Assembly: GCA_022605425.2 (NCBI GenBank)
Contig: CM061246.1
Coordinates: forward strand, 124,001-188,000
Length of the DNA stretch: 64,000 nt
Direction: 5' to 3'
From: Hamiltosporidium tvaerminnensis
Lineage: Eukaryota > Microsporidia > Dubosqiidae
The notes beneath the pieces were generated by a model, which searched no databases, was not told where the DNA came from, and saw nothing but the letters and a program-made list of their open reading frames with translations. Positions 31,769 to 42,640 of this stretch are shown here, in pieces (position 1 is the first letter of the stretch; each line of letters starts with the position of its first letter). The translations under genes were made by a program, and so were the position numbers.

Positions 31769-33504
31769 AGTGTGCTGAATAAATTTGTTAATTAAAAATT
31801 AAATCATAAACACAGAAGCTGTAATGTAGCAAAAAAATATTGCAAATTTCCATTTATTTCTGATCATACCACATTTCAAGCTCCTTTTAAACAACTAATC
31901 CCTGTTAGGCATGGCAATAACTTAGTTCGAAAAATGATTGTTAACGTAAACTTAGGATTTAATTTGGAATCAAGCGACAACCGACAGTTTTGTCAAAAAA
32001 AGAAATTTTATGGAAAAATTAGTGTTTACATATCTTTGGAAAGAATACTGAAAAAATACAGATATGTAGTTATTTAAATAGCTAAAATAGAATTTTATTA
32101 TAGAGAAGAACCATAAACGCTAAATAAAATGTAACAGAATAATGTTATGTAATTTATAAAAATTCAATATAGGGATTAAATGCCGGTGAGATAATTCTAT
32201 TTGAATTGGAAGCGCTTTGAATAGTTAATGCGTTATGCGCAGTGTTTGTTTGAACGAAAGTAAGTTTTGACGAGAAAACAAAAATATATCTATTTATCAG
32301 TTTAGTTTTATGAATCTTTGAATTGTAGAGTTGCAAATTTATATGTTTTAGAACACTTGGATTATATGAAGAAATAAGGAAATATCTACCAGAAGAATCT
32401 TAAGAGTCGAAATACAAAGATAAAATAGTAGAAAGGATGAATAAAAACATATAGGTTTAATAGAGATTAAGAAGAAACGCTAAAAAAGGTTTAATAAAAT
32501 TTATTGGCGAATTCATACGATAAATAGAAAATTACATACAAGGAATCTAAAAAAAAACTGCATGTTAAAGCCGGTGAAATGACAAAATGGCTTAAGAATG
32601 CAAAAAGATCAAATTAATCTTATATATACTGCTTTATTTTAGATAGAAATGTATACAGGTGCAAATAAGAGTATCCAAATTCTAGAACCCCTTTAATTCA
32701 GCATGATTTATGGTAGATTAGTAGAGTGAATGCTCCTAAATGAACATACTAAAAATCAAATAGAAGTACAATTGCTGTAAACTCTCTTTTATGTAGAAAT
32801 CTGAACTCAACTCAGCCAAACAAAGTATAACTAGCTTATTTGCAAAAATTTACATATCGAATAGTGGAAATGAAGGCAGATGTATAAAATAAAAATAATA
32901 ATCAAGATATGTTTGTTTTCCACATAAACGTACATATATAACGCCTGCTGAAGAGTTAATTAATTCTATGACTCGCTCTGAATCGTTGAAACTAAAATTA
33001 AAGAATATTTGACATTTTGGAAAATAAGTTAAGTAATATTCAAAGTCAGTATAAAATTATTCTTTATCCAGTGATTTAAGATTATATTTTTCAAAATGGC
33101 ATATGATGTGTTTTAGAAGGTTTTTTATACTGATATAATTGACTTTAATTTCATGAATAGAGCAAAAACCGACTATCAAAGCATTTCATTGCCCCGAAAA
33201 GGTTTACAAAAAATATATAACGACAAGTCTTGACATGGCAGCTAAAATGTGATGAAAAATACCAACAGGCAAAGGCAACACACCTTTATATTTCATATAC
33301 AGTCCAAAGAGAAAGACTGAGCTTAACTGACAAATAACAAATTTATTTAACCTAAACTTTGGTAAGATTATCGAAATAAAAATACTGAATAAAACATGAA
33401 AAAGAAATTTACTTCAAAGAACTTTAAATAAATATGCCAGGATAAAAGAAAGAAATGGAAATAAATGGCGATGTAACTAACATTGAATATAGAAGATTTT
33501 ATTT
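31769..33504. other. Gene-poor region
   Basis: 1.7 kb without a supported gene. Short frames here lack start signals, and some stretches (about 32500-32600) look like decayed coding sequence but cannot be assigned. Confidence 0.4.
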
Positions 33505-34311
33505 TTAAAATGAAGTTGTTGACATCACATAGAAAAATATGCTGGAATGAAAATTGTCAAAATCTTGCCTTTCTACTTCAACTTTGATTTTTTGGAATGT
33601 AATAAAATCTATATCAGAATTTATTTCGGGAAGATATATGGTAATTTTGTTAGGATAAAAGATAATACATGATATATTCAAAATATCTTTTTGCCCAAAT
33701 ATTGAAATGAAGTTATGGTCAAAGGGTATTTCTTGGGTTAAGTCCAATATTCTTTTAAAATTGGTTTTGAATTCAATATATTTATTGATATAGTATATGT
33801 TCTTATTGAATTTTTTAAAGGCGTTTAACAAAAATTTTCTGATTCGTTTTCTATTATGAGTTTCATTTTCGCTATAGCTAAACAATCGAGTAAAATTGTT
33901 TTTATCAAATAAGTACTTTCTAACAAATGATATTTTTGTAAAACTATTTACTAATCTATCCCGATAAATCATTTTGGTAGGTAAGTTTAGATTCTCGCTT
34001 TCCACCATGCTTCCCAAAATTCTCTTAAAATTTATTTGAGACATATATATAGAACTATTTTTTGCTTTCTTATTTACATAAAACCGGTCTTTAAACTTTA
34101 TAATTAGAAATATTTCATTTTTTCTAATTTCTTTAAATATTTCGAATTGCTCTTCAAATTCGCTTATATGTATACCATTTAGTCCCTTTTGAATACATTT
34201 GCGAATTTTATTTTCTTTTTCAAGATATTCATGGTACAATGTAAAAATAACCAATATAATTATGCTACTCATTCCAAAGAAAACATGAAATAAAGCAATT
34301 TTGATTTTCAT
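33505..34311 (-). CDS. Orphan membrane-anchored protein, family F1
   Basis: 268 residues from the ATG at 34311, which has CCCC three bases upstream. A single hydrophobic segment at about residues 4-26 looks like a signal anchor. The rest is a soluble basic domain rich in Lys, Asn, Phe and Ile: 'RDRLVNSFTKISFVRKYLF', 'RKFLLNAFKKFNKNIYYINK', 'IIFYPNKITIYLPEI', 'EVERQDFDNFHSSIFFYVM'. I do not recognise a known family. A broken paralogue on the same strand lies at 38136-38938, showing a lineage gene family. This design (short cytoplasmic start, one membrane segment, fast-evolving domain) is common among microsporidian-specific proteins; a role cannot be stated. Confidence 0.75.
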   Translation of the reverse strand: MKIKIALFHVFFGMSSIIILVIFTLYHEYLEKENKIRKCIQKGLNGIHISEFEEQFEIFKEIRKNEIFLIIKFKDRFYVNKKAKNSSIYMSQINFKRILGSMVESENLNLPTKMIYRDRLVNSFTKISFVRKYLFDKNNFTRLFSYSENETHNRKRIRKFLLNAFKKFNKNIYYINKYIEFKTNFKRILDLTQEIPFDHNFISIFGQKDILNISCIIFYPNKITIYLPEINSDIDFITFQKIKVEVERQDFDNFHSSIFFYVMSTTSF

Positions 34312-34314
34312 CAC

Positions 34315-34318
34315 GGGG
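34315..34318 (-). promoter_or_regulatory. CCCC start-proximal signal of the F1 gene
   Basis: Reads GCCCCGTGATGAAA on the minus strand. It supports ATG at 34311; the GTG just before it is not needed as a start. Confidence 0.55.
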
Positions 34319-35129
34319 CAACATAATGGTTCAAATAATAATTCTAAATTCTTTCAATCAATATGCCATTTATTTAAAATTTGCAAATAATCCAAAATTG
34401 TATAAATTATTTCAAAAAAAATACAACGTTTAAAGTAATTATTTGAACCATACACTTTCATTATATATTCTAAATAATCAATTGTTTTTATAAATTACCA
34501 AATATGGCATGTGAAAGTCCATTTATCGAAATTAAATTATTGGACCAATTTTTTTAAAAGAAAAAAAAATTAATTTGTGACTTAAATGGATAAAAAAAGA
34601 TCATTTCTTAAATTTTTTTTAAAAAAATCGCTAATTTTATTTACCAGAAACCAATATAATTAAAGGAGAAAATATAAAAATTTAAATGAATAAATACAAT
34701 TTACAACGGCTTTCTTTAAAAAATGAGGTGAATTTCAGTAAAATATTTTAACTCATTTATTTACAAATTCTACTATATATTTTAACAACTCAAATATATG
34801 ATTTTTCTATAAAACTACATATTTATTATCTATAGCCATACAAGCCTTTTTAAGTTCTTATTTTACATAAAATTTGTCTACCGCTATCAGGAAAAAAACC
34901 AGGAAAGGCTGCAACTAAAATATTAACATTTCAATAAAAAAAAATTGCAATCATTGTTCTGTTGTTTGAGGTCATACTTTTCACAATATTATTTTTTAGA
35001 AAATTATGTTTTGGCTATATAAAGCCGCCTTTATGCTATGACATACGGCCCCTTATGCTATGCCAAAGAGGCTTTAAAATTAATTAAAGATTTGCCCTTT
35101 TATTTTAAAAAATTTCGGTTTAAAACCAT
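34319..35129. other. Intergenic spacer
   Basis: Upstream region of the F1 gene. Nothing recognised. Confidence 0.35.
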
Positions 35130-36850
35130 TCTCACCTCTTTATTATTTTCTTCTAACTCTTTCAGCACAAATTTTCTTTTTTTAAATTCGACTCTTCATT
35201 TATATTTAGTTTCGGTTCCTTCGGAATCCCTTAATCTGAAATGAGTAGTGTGTTATTTTTTGTATTAAATTGTTTAGCCCAATCTTCTTTTTTAATGGCA
35301 TGTTTTGATGAGGTATTAATTCCTCATGCATCTAAGATCTCTTAATAACAACATTGACTTGCTTTCCCAGCTCTCTTCGACATTTTATCCCGACTCAGTT
35401 CCTCTTCGGCGATCAAAGAAATTATTTTGACTGTCTTCTTAGGTACTATCGGCTGAATTGATGCTTCAAATTTTTGTATATTTGTAATCTTTTAAGATAT
35501 ATCTTATGGTATTTTGTCACAATATCGTCCCAAGTCTCCACAAAAGTAATTATCTCAATACTACACTTATAAATGAGATCCAACTCATTTTCTAATAGCA
35601 CACACTTCCTAAGTTTCTTTGTTTCAAGTATTTGAAATGAATCTTGGGACTGATTTTCACTTCAATTAGTGTTATCGTTTCTTCTTCTACTCTGAAAAGA
35701 ATATATCGAGTCTATTACGCCAAATTTTGACATCAGTTTTTATCCAGGTGTCCACTCTTATCTCTGCTACTCCTTATCAAAAATTTCTTGAACTGAGTGA
35801 CCCCATATTCGTTTTAAGGCTTGAATTTATATCTATTTAGTAGGAGTAAGTATATGCATCGTACCACTTCATTATGCCGTCGAGTATAGTCATGACCAAG
35901 CATTTTTTCAGATTGAGTTACTAAATGATCTACTGTTTTTCTAGACTGATTTTAGTGTTGGCACACACCGTCTGCTCCCCATTTACATTTCTATCCTAGA
36001 TATAACAGAAAACTGCTTCATTACGCAACCTTATATTTCCTTTCTTTAGTATCTTGAAGAGTCACTAAAACTTACAAGCACATTTTTTTCTTGTATTATA
36101 TAACTTTGAGCAAATTTTCTATTTCATTAAATAGTTTTGCCAGCTGGGCTTCTTCAGGTTCCTTCTTTCTGACTTTCTCTTCCAACCTATACTTCACTTT
36201 TATGAAGCTTATTATTAGTATTTTCACTTTTAGGATTGCTGCTTGTCACGTCGATATTTCTTTACATTTTTTCTGACAATCCAAGAGTTGCAAAAGCATT
36301 CGTTCGCTTCGCAGCTCAACACTATCTATATATCTTGCAAGTTCTGTTCTAGGAAAGTATGTCCGCTCTTTCCACCCTGGTCGAAGATGAATCATATTCT
36401 TTACATACCGCACGATCGCCTCTTCTAACTTAGAGAAGTCAGCCGGCTCAAGACGAAGTACAACTATGTGTTAGTTTGGCAACGATATCACAGGTTGATA
36501 TATTGCAGAGAAAATTTTTATTGCGTTCAATCTAGTGTGACACAGTCTTTAAACTTTTGATATCGTTTGCCTTGTACTTCATCAAATAAGCTACGTGTAG
36601 GATAACCTCTACTATTATTATTCACAAATATTTGCGAACATCAACACTATCTAGAAGAGTAGCAGTATCTGCGCAAATCATATCATTTATGGCCGACCTC
36701 TCTTTGTTAATCTCTAACCCAATCATTTTATAAAACTTCTTTCATCTCACCTGTTATAGCACTTAATGTGGAGCTTTCTGTTGCAGAGAGCTTAAGATCA
36801 TTAATTAAAAGGAGATGATTTATAGTATGAGAGTCTGCATCATTATGTAT
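35130..36850 (-). mobile_element. LINE L, long decayed copy L5
   Basis: The longest copy of LINE L here. On the minus strand it carries, 5' to 3', the end of the reverse transcriptase domain ('NHLLLINDLKLSATESSTLS', where the catalytic F/YxDD position reads LIND), the zinc knuckle ('ADGVCQH'-type around 35970), and the C-terminal region shared with L1, L3 and L4. It has many stops and frameshifts. It extends the element beyond what other copies show and identifies it as a non-LTR retrotransposon with its reverse transcriptase upstream of the zinc knuckle and endonuclease-like domain. Confidence 0.75.
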
Positions 36851-36959
36851 GTCACTTTTGTGTAGTTTTCAAAAATATAATACAAATGACATAAATCTAA
36901 GATAAATAAAAGGTGTTGTTATTATAAAAAGGTGTAATACAAATAACAGGGAATACTAT

Positions 36960-37935
36960 GAACATGAGGGGGCCCTATGGACCATGATATAAAATCCTTA
37001 TTGACTTAAAGCAACAGAATCAGCAAAGATTAGGTTAAAGATAAATTAGAACAAACCGAGGTATATATGAAGTGATTTTTCGTGAAGTAACTCAATAGAC
37101 TCCCCAGAAATTGACTTAACCACATTTTAGCAAGGCATCGAGCTTGAAATATTCAAGAACTCTATGACTGAAAATGTTAAAAGCAGTGAAGAATCAAGAA
37201 ATGACTAAGGTCGAAAAAATAAGTCTAGTTTGTGATGTGACCTAACTTAAACTAGTTATATATGCAGGAAATTAAAAAATTATATATATTAGGTGATCAT
37301 AATACCAGTAATTATATATGAATTCGAGACTTGGGTTATAAAAAACCGAAATGAAACTCTTTTAGCCATTTGGGAAAGAATGATACTTCGCAGAATAGAT
37401 TACCGATAAATCATATAAAATGTATAAAGAATATGATCAAATATAGAAATTTTAACTCTATTCTGAATCAATTTTGGTCTCTGAAATAAAAATAGAAAGA
37501 TTAAGATGTCTATTAAGTGCAATACAGACAGTTCTCGGTCGAGGAGTAAGTCAAGTTAACAGAACAAACCTAATGAAAATAAACAAACAAATCTGCCACA
37601 AAAATAATTAATAGATTCTATTCAAATTAGGCAAGATGGCTAGATAAGGTGGAAAATTTTCTAATAAAACTCAATATTTCAATAGAAAAACTTGGTTCAC
37701 AATAGAGAATCTTAAAGGAGAATTGTTAAAAAGCATCGACCTCTAAAAAGACTATGGCGTGGCAGAGTTAGTAAGTTAGTTATTTGAATTAGTCTGAAAA
37801 TGCTTTATGTAATATATTGGAAGACAAAAGCGCAAGATAGAGAAGAATTGCGAAAGATGGTCAAAGTCTTTTGTATGTTTGAAGAGCCGTAGTTAAATTA
37901 TGAACTATTTATCAATATGATTTAAATAAAGATTT
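36960..37935 (+). mobile_element. LINE remnant D2
   Basis: Plus-strand remains of the 3' part of a second LINE type. 'YEFETWVIKNRNETLLAIWE' and 'RMILRRI' match the YGxETWxLxKRDExxLxxxERKILRRI motif, and 'AQDREELRKMVK' matches the usual ORF end. The rest is full of stops. It ends with 'GAAGAGCCGTAG' and a terminal TGATTTAAATAAAGATT. The element 'D' type is distinct from LINE L, which has a zinc knuckle and endonuclease-like C-terminus. Confidence 0.7.
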
Positions 37936-38135
37936 ATAAAAAATTTTCTGTTCGAAAATATTTTTGATGAAAAAGATACATTTTCTGAGGTTTTTAAATG
38001 CTGTAAAATCGTTGGTTTTTTTGCAAAATGAAATAATTGCAGATTTGAGTTTTATTTAAATTTCCAATTCAAAATGCCATATATTTTATTACAATATTGC
38101 TAATACAATTTAAATTTTTTGAAAAAACAAAATTT

Positions 38136-38938
38136 CTATATAACGTGCAAGTAAAAATATACCATGGAATGAAAATTTGCGAAATCTTGCTTTTGCGTTA
38201 TAAATTTGAGTCTTTTGGATGCAAAAAAACCTGCCCCTGTATTTTCTTCTGGAATATATAATGAAATTTTTTTGTTATGAAATACCATGAATGCTATGTT
38301 AACCACCTTAAATTTATCCTGTTTATATTTTTTATTTCCTAATGAATAATTTTTCTGGTGCATATATAGGGCTTTTTAAATAAGTAGAGAGTATTCCGAA
38401 GTTCTACCGATATAATATACATTACTGTTTAATTTGCGAAATTGTGTAAGTAACCATCTAATAAATCGATATTTCGAATATTTTCCCGTGTTATTAAAAA
38501 TAACCATTGTAGAGATATTATTTTTATTTGATAAATATTTTTTAATAAATGATGTTTTTGAAAATCGATTTACTAGTGTATCGCTAAAGAACAATTTATT
38601 TTTTAATTTAAATCTTTGAAATCCATAGTGTCTATTAAACTAGACGTAAAATCAAAGGAAAAATGTGAACAAATCGTTAGGCTTCTTGTAATTTAGACGT
38701 AACGTTTTTAAGCTTGGCTACCACACAAAATTCATTTTCACTAAGTTGTTTCAATGTTTCAAACATTTCATTATGGGTTTTGCTACTATTCATATCTTTA
38801 AGAGCTACTAGTCTTTCTTCTATTTCTCTCGTGTTTTGATTTCTAATGTTTCATATTTTGAATGCATATAAGTGAGTATTGCTGAAATTTTATTGCTAAT
38901 TATAAGGAAAACACCAAGAAAAATCATTATTTTTTCAT
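38136..38938 (-). pseudogene. Pseudogene of family F1
   Basis: A broken paralogue of the gene at 33505-34311. In order on the minus strand: a possible hydrophobic start (frame from 38927, 'MIFLGVFLIISNKISAILTY'), then in another frame 'NEMFETLKQLSENEFCVVAK', 'SDTLVNRFSKTSFIKKYLS' (intact copy RDRLVNSFTKISFVRKYLF), 'RWLLTQFRKLNSNVYYIGR', and 'ISLYIPEENTGAGF...QKQDFANFHSMVYFYL'. At least three frame breaks or stops separate these pieces. The upstream CCC signal is still present. Confidence 0.85.
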
Positions 38939-38948
38939 AATGGTTGAA

Positions 38949-38951
38949 GGG
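38949..38951 (-). promoter_or_regulatory. Relic CCC signal of the F1 pseudogene
   Basis: Reads TTCCCTTCAACCATTATG on the minus strand, 10 bases before the former start at 38938. Confidence 0.4.
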
Positions 38952-38988
38952 AAGAAATTGTAAAAAATATGATGTGATAAGTATATCC

Positions 38989-38999
38989 TTAGGTGAAAT
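38989..38999. repeat. Left target-site duplication of element A2
   Basis: TTAGGTGAAAT, exact match to 39732-39742; extended to 14 bp with one mismatch (TCCTTAGG against TCTTTAGG). Confidence 0.8.
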
Positions 39000-39731
39000 G
39001 GTGGAGGGAGGATAACCACATAAAAAACTTTCTGCTTGGCAATGAGTGTGTGAAACTGGTGTGAGGTCATTGTTTGGATTTTTGGTAGGAATACAACCAC
39101 ACTACATCTTCGGTTGTTCCATGGGAGTTGTTATGAGGAGGAGAGGTCTAAGAAATGGAGAAACTTTTTCTACAAATTTATTTGTAGTTTTTTATGTAAC
39201 CAGATTGCAGACCGCAGTTGAGCATGTAGGTAATTGCCGTGTAAAAGCATGGAAACCTAGCTTTGTTCACTCGATTTAGAAGACTTAGCGCCTGAGTGAT
39301 ATAAAAATAAAACCCTTTGAAGCCGGGAGAGCTAAGTAGCAGATTATACCTGTTGGTATGACATTGCACTGTCTAGGTGGACCCCATGTAAATCCCTGAA
39401 ATATATCTTAGCTAGAAGTTTTTCGGGTTCAGAAAGTGTAGAGTAAGTGGGAATGCTGCATAGTCTTGGGGGAGCCCAGGGGGGGCTTCGGCCTTCGATC
39501 ACACTCCATGCAACGGACATTAACGAACTCCGGGCAACTGCCTCGCCTATTAATTAGGTTCTACACACCTGGTAGATGAAAGGCTTTGGGACGTAGGTAT
39601 CGCAGGGGTTGCTGATGGAGTTTTGGGGTAGAAGTTATTTATGTTAAACCTAGAACTGCGTTAATGTCATGAAAACAAATATAACACTTGCCACTGTTTT
39701 AAAAAAGATGTGATGCTTTTAAATAAAGTCT
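39000..39731 (+). mobile_element. Element A, full-length copy A2
   Basis: Reference copy, about 732 bp. It begins GGTGGAGGGAGGATAACCACA and ends AAAAAAGATGTGATGCTTTT plus AAATAAAGTC. It contains GC-richer blocks conserved between copies: 'TTGGCAATGAGTGTGTGAAA', 'TTATGAGGAGGAGAGGTCTA', 'GCATGGAAACCTAGC', 'TGACATTGCACTGTCTAGGT', 'ACGGACATTAACGAACTCCG' and 'AACTGCGTTAATGTCATGAA'. No open frame is conserved between copies, so it is non-autonomous. Flanking direct repeats show it inserted here. It is closely similar to A3 (50063-50790), so these two are the younger copies. Confidence 0.88.
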
Positions 39732-39742
39732 TTAGGTGAAAT
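39732..39742. repeat. Right target-site duplication of element A2
   Basis: TTAGGTGAAAT, exact match to 38989-38999. Confidence 0.8.
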
Positions 39743-39881
39743 ATTATATAATTTTCAATAACGAAAGCTAATTTCAAAACATCAATTTGATTAAACTGAT
39801 CATTTGATTTACAAACAGCTTTAGATATTCTAAATGATCAATTTTTTAAAAAAACGAACAAATAATTCTTTATAAGGTCTA

Positions 39882-40107
39882 ATTCATTCACGGCACTACA
39901 GCTCTGCACGAGCCTTGGCTTCCCTAGGCAATACCGCTTAGCTGTCTCTTTCCAGCGGGTTCGTTTACATTTTCGGGTTTCGTAACAAGGTGGTTTTAAA
40001 GGGTGAGTTGTTAGCTCTACGCCCAATCAGAGGGATTGGTTCCTTTTACTCACCTCTTAAGACAAGCAGAGAATACACCAAGCCAAATCTACCCCCGGAA
40101 TGGAGGA
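39882..40107 (-). mobile_element. Element B3
   Basis: Third copy of the SINE-like element, inverted relative to B1, with 'ATTCATTCACGGCACTACAG', 'GGGTTTCGTAACAAGGTGG', 'TGAGTTGTTAGCTCTACGCC' and 'AAGACAAGCAGAGAATACAC'. The flanks TATAAGGTCT (39871-39880) and TATAAAGGTT (40111-40120) may be a decayed target-site duplication. Confidence 0.85.
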
Positions 40108-41487
40108 GAATATAAAGGTTTTATTAGAAAAAAGTAAACGATCAGAATCAAATTTCTTAGCATCAAACAAATCGAATGAAAGAAACTATAAGAGATAATG
40201 AGAAATAGGAGGGTCAAATTGATTTAAAAAACCATTAGAATTCAATCTTTAAAAAAATTACACTTTTAAAATAAATAATAAAAACCAATATATTCTACCA
40301 AAAAATAAAAAAATTCGAATTTTTACAATTAAATTAACTGATTAAAATATGTGTGAAGATTTTAGTACGTTTTAATACATGAATTAGTATTTTATTGTGT
40401 CTACCTAGATCATAAGACCTTTGTCAAAAATTGTAGATTTATGAGACGAATACTCTAGCTCATACTTGCTTTGATTTTTTCGTTTTTAAAATGTTTGATA
40501 CCTACAAATTTCATCAGATTTTTATATTTTTATGCTAGTTTTGGTACATTTTTTCACTAAAAAATCACGTAATTTCTATTTGCCTTTTTTTGTTCTCATC
40601 TTTATCCTCATGTAATTTACATTTTTAAGTGCATAATATAAAGTTACAAAATATTTATAAAAAATAATAAAACATTTAAATTTCGTTATAGCCTTTTATT
40701 TATGTGTATTTTAGCAAAGTAGGTCTATTGTGTTAAGAATATCCATATTATTAGAGTTAAAATACAGAAAAAGTGTCATATATAAAGGAATTGTAAAAAA
40801 CCCAGAGCGTAATATAGAACACGGGGATAAATAAAATAAATTATTCTCTCAAATCTTTCTTTAAATTTTTTATGCGCTGGAATTTTTTTTCTTTCAGTTC
40901 CTTTCTTTCTATTTTTATTTCTATTTTAATTTTTTCTCATTTTCATATATCATTTTATAGAATTTTTTATTTGCTTTTACATTTTCTTTCTTTATTTACT
41001 TTTTTATTCTTCCTTTTAATTTTCTTACTTTTTTGATTTTAGTTTGAACTATTTGTTTTTTTTATTAAAATCGTTTATTTCTTGCAATGTGTTGCTTTCC
41101 ACCTAAAACACTTGTGTTTACCATTAAAAAAAAACCAAATTGAATTTTTCCAGCCTTCATACGATGTATCCTTTGTAACGATCTACTAAAATATACTTTT
41201 AGCCAGGATAAAATTCATATGGAGAGAGACTCAGTTGCTGATAGGTTTTGTTTTTAAAAAGGAATAAAATAAATTTACCGCGTAGCTTTTAGTTAATTTC
41301 CGTTCAAATTCTATACCTTTCTCATAGAAACATTATTTTCTTCTTATATTAGCCTTATATTAACGGTATAAAATTTTTCAATGACTACTCCTCCATTTAG
41401 ATAATTCAGTTAAATTTAACTTTATATTTTTTTAAATTTGATTTTTTTTCATATCCAACTAAAATATATCGATTTATAATTCCATTT
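40108..41487. other. Gene-poor AT-rich region
   Basis: 1.4 kb, T-rich near 40850-41080, with no supported gene. Confidence 0.4.
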
Positions 41488-42172
41488 ATTAAGAAAATAT
41501 CACATCTTATTAGAAATTGGCATATGTTTTATTTGTATTCATAACATTAACCATTCTAGTTTTTGCCTAGATTATTTATCACACACAATACCCTGGTTAT
41601 CCCTTAGATACCAGCATTGGAAAGCTTTCCATCCTCATATGTATAGAACTCATTAAATGAGCGAGTTAGTTGCCTGAAGTTTGTTTAATGTATGTTATGA
41701 GGAGTTTGAACTCAACATGCCCGGATTTAAGCTTTCCTAAAACCAGAGTCATTCACACCCACTCTATACTCCAAGCTGAATGAACTTCGAGCTAAAATAT
41801 ATCTCGGCATTTAGACGGAGTCCACTTAAAGATTATAATGTCATACCAACAGGTGTAAGCTGCTATTTAGATTTTATCGCTTCTTAAAAATCCAATTTTT
41901 TGTATCTGCCACGCGATAGGCCTTCTAAAAAGAGTGAGAAAGGTTAGGTTTCCATGCTTTTACATAGCGATTACCTACAAGTTCTCTTGCGGTCTTCAGT
42001 TTAGTTACATAAAAAACTACAAAATAAATTTATAGAAAAAGTTTTGCCATTTCTTAGATCTTCTTTTTCTCATACAAATCACATGTATAACCGAAGCTGT
42101 AGTGTGTTTCTATTCCAACCAAAAATCCAAACAATGACCTCCCACCATTTCGCATACTCATCGCCAAGCAGA
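41488..42172 (-). mobile_element. Element A, decayed inverted copy A5
   Basis: Minus-strand copy. 3' end 'AATAAGATGTGATATTTTCTT', then 'TTCAATGCTGGTATC'-type centre, and 5' landmarks 'TTGTAGGTAATCGCTATGTAA', 'CTAAGAAATGGCAAAAC', 'CTTGGCGATGAGTATGCGAA'. The first ~30 bp of the element are missing. It lies head to head with copy A4. Confidence 0.75.
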
Positions 42173-42245
42173 GAGTTTAAAATTTATATTCATCATTCCA
42201 TCCAACCAAAATATAAGCTAATTTTAAATTTTAGAAAATAATTAA

Positions 42246-42460
42246 GGGGTTAAGAGAGGATAACCACATTAAAAACTATCTGGTTGGCAATGAGTGTGTG
42301 AAATTGCTGTGAAAATTATTGTTGACATTTTGGTGGGATATTAAACACGTTGGATCTATAGAACAATCCCCTACAATCCCTAATTAAAACATATTAAAAT
42401 GATTGGAAAATTCCCACTTGTTCATCTACTACACCGAAAGATAGAAGAGGAATGTAATAA
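42246..42460 (+). mobile_element. Element A subfamily 2, copy A4
   Basis: 5' part of element A ('AGAGGATAACCACATTAAAA', 'TTGGCAATGAGTGTGTGAAA', 'TTTTGGTGGGATATTAAACA') joined after 'GGATCTATAGAACAATCCCC' to a different 3' part shared with A11 at 27235-27440. It ends about 180 bases before the helicase start codon. Confidence 0.65.
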
Positions 42461-42632
42461 GTTAGCTTAGTATAAAATAATTGAGAATCCTTAAGAATCC
42501 GTAAGAATAATTTAAAATCATTAAACATAAAATTCCACACCCATCCTTTTAGCACCTACAACTTTTTTTCTTATAACCTTTTTAAAACATAAAAGAAATA
42601 AATATTAAAAGAAATACTCCATTAATTTAAAA

Positions 42633-42636
42633 CCCC
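42633..42636 (+). promoter_or_regulatory. CCCC start-proximal signal of the helicase gene
   Basis: AAACCCCTTCCATG; the signal ends 4 bases before the ATG. Confidence 0.6.
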
Positions 42637-42640
42637 TTCC

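Noticed and set aside
36091-36428. Small plus-strand ORFs in 36.0-36.5 kb
   Set aside because: They lie antisense within decayed LINE L5.
39046-39279. 77-codon ORF within element A2
   Set aside because: It is not conserved in frame in A3 or the other copies, and the element as a whole shows no coding pattern.
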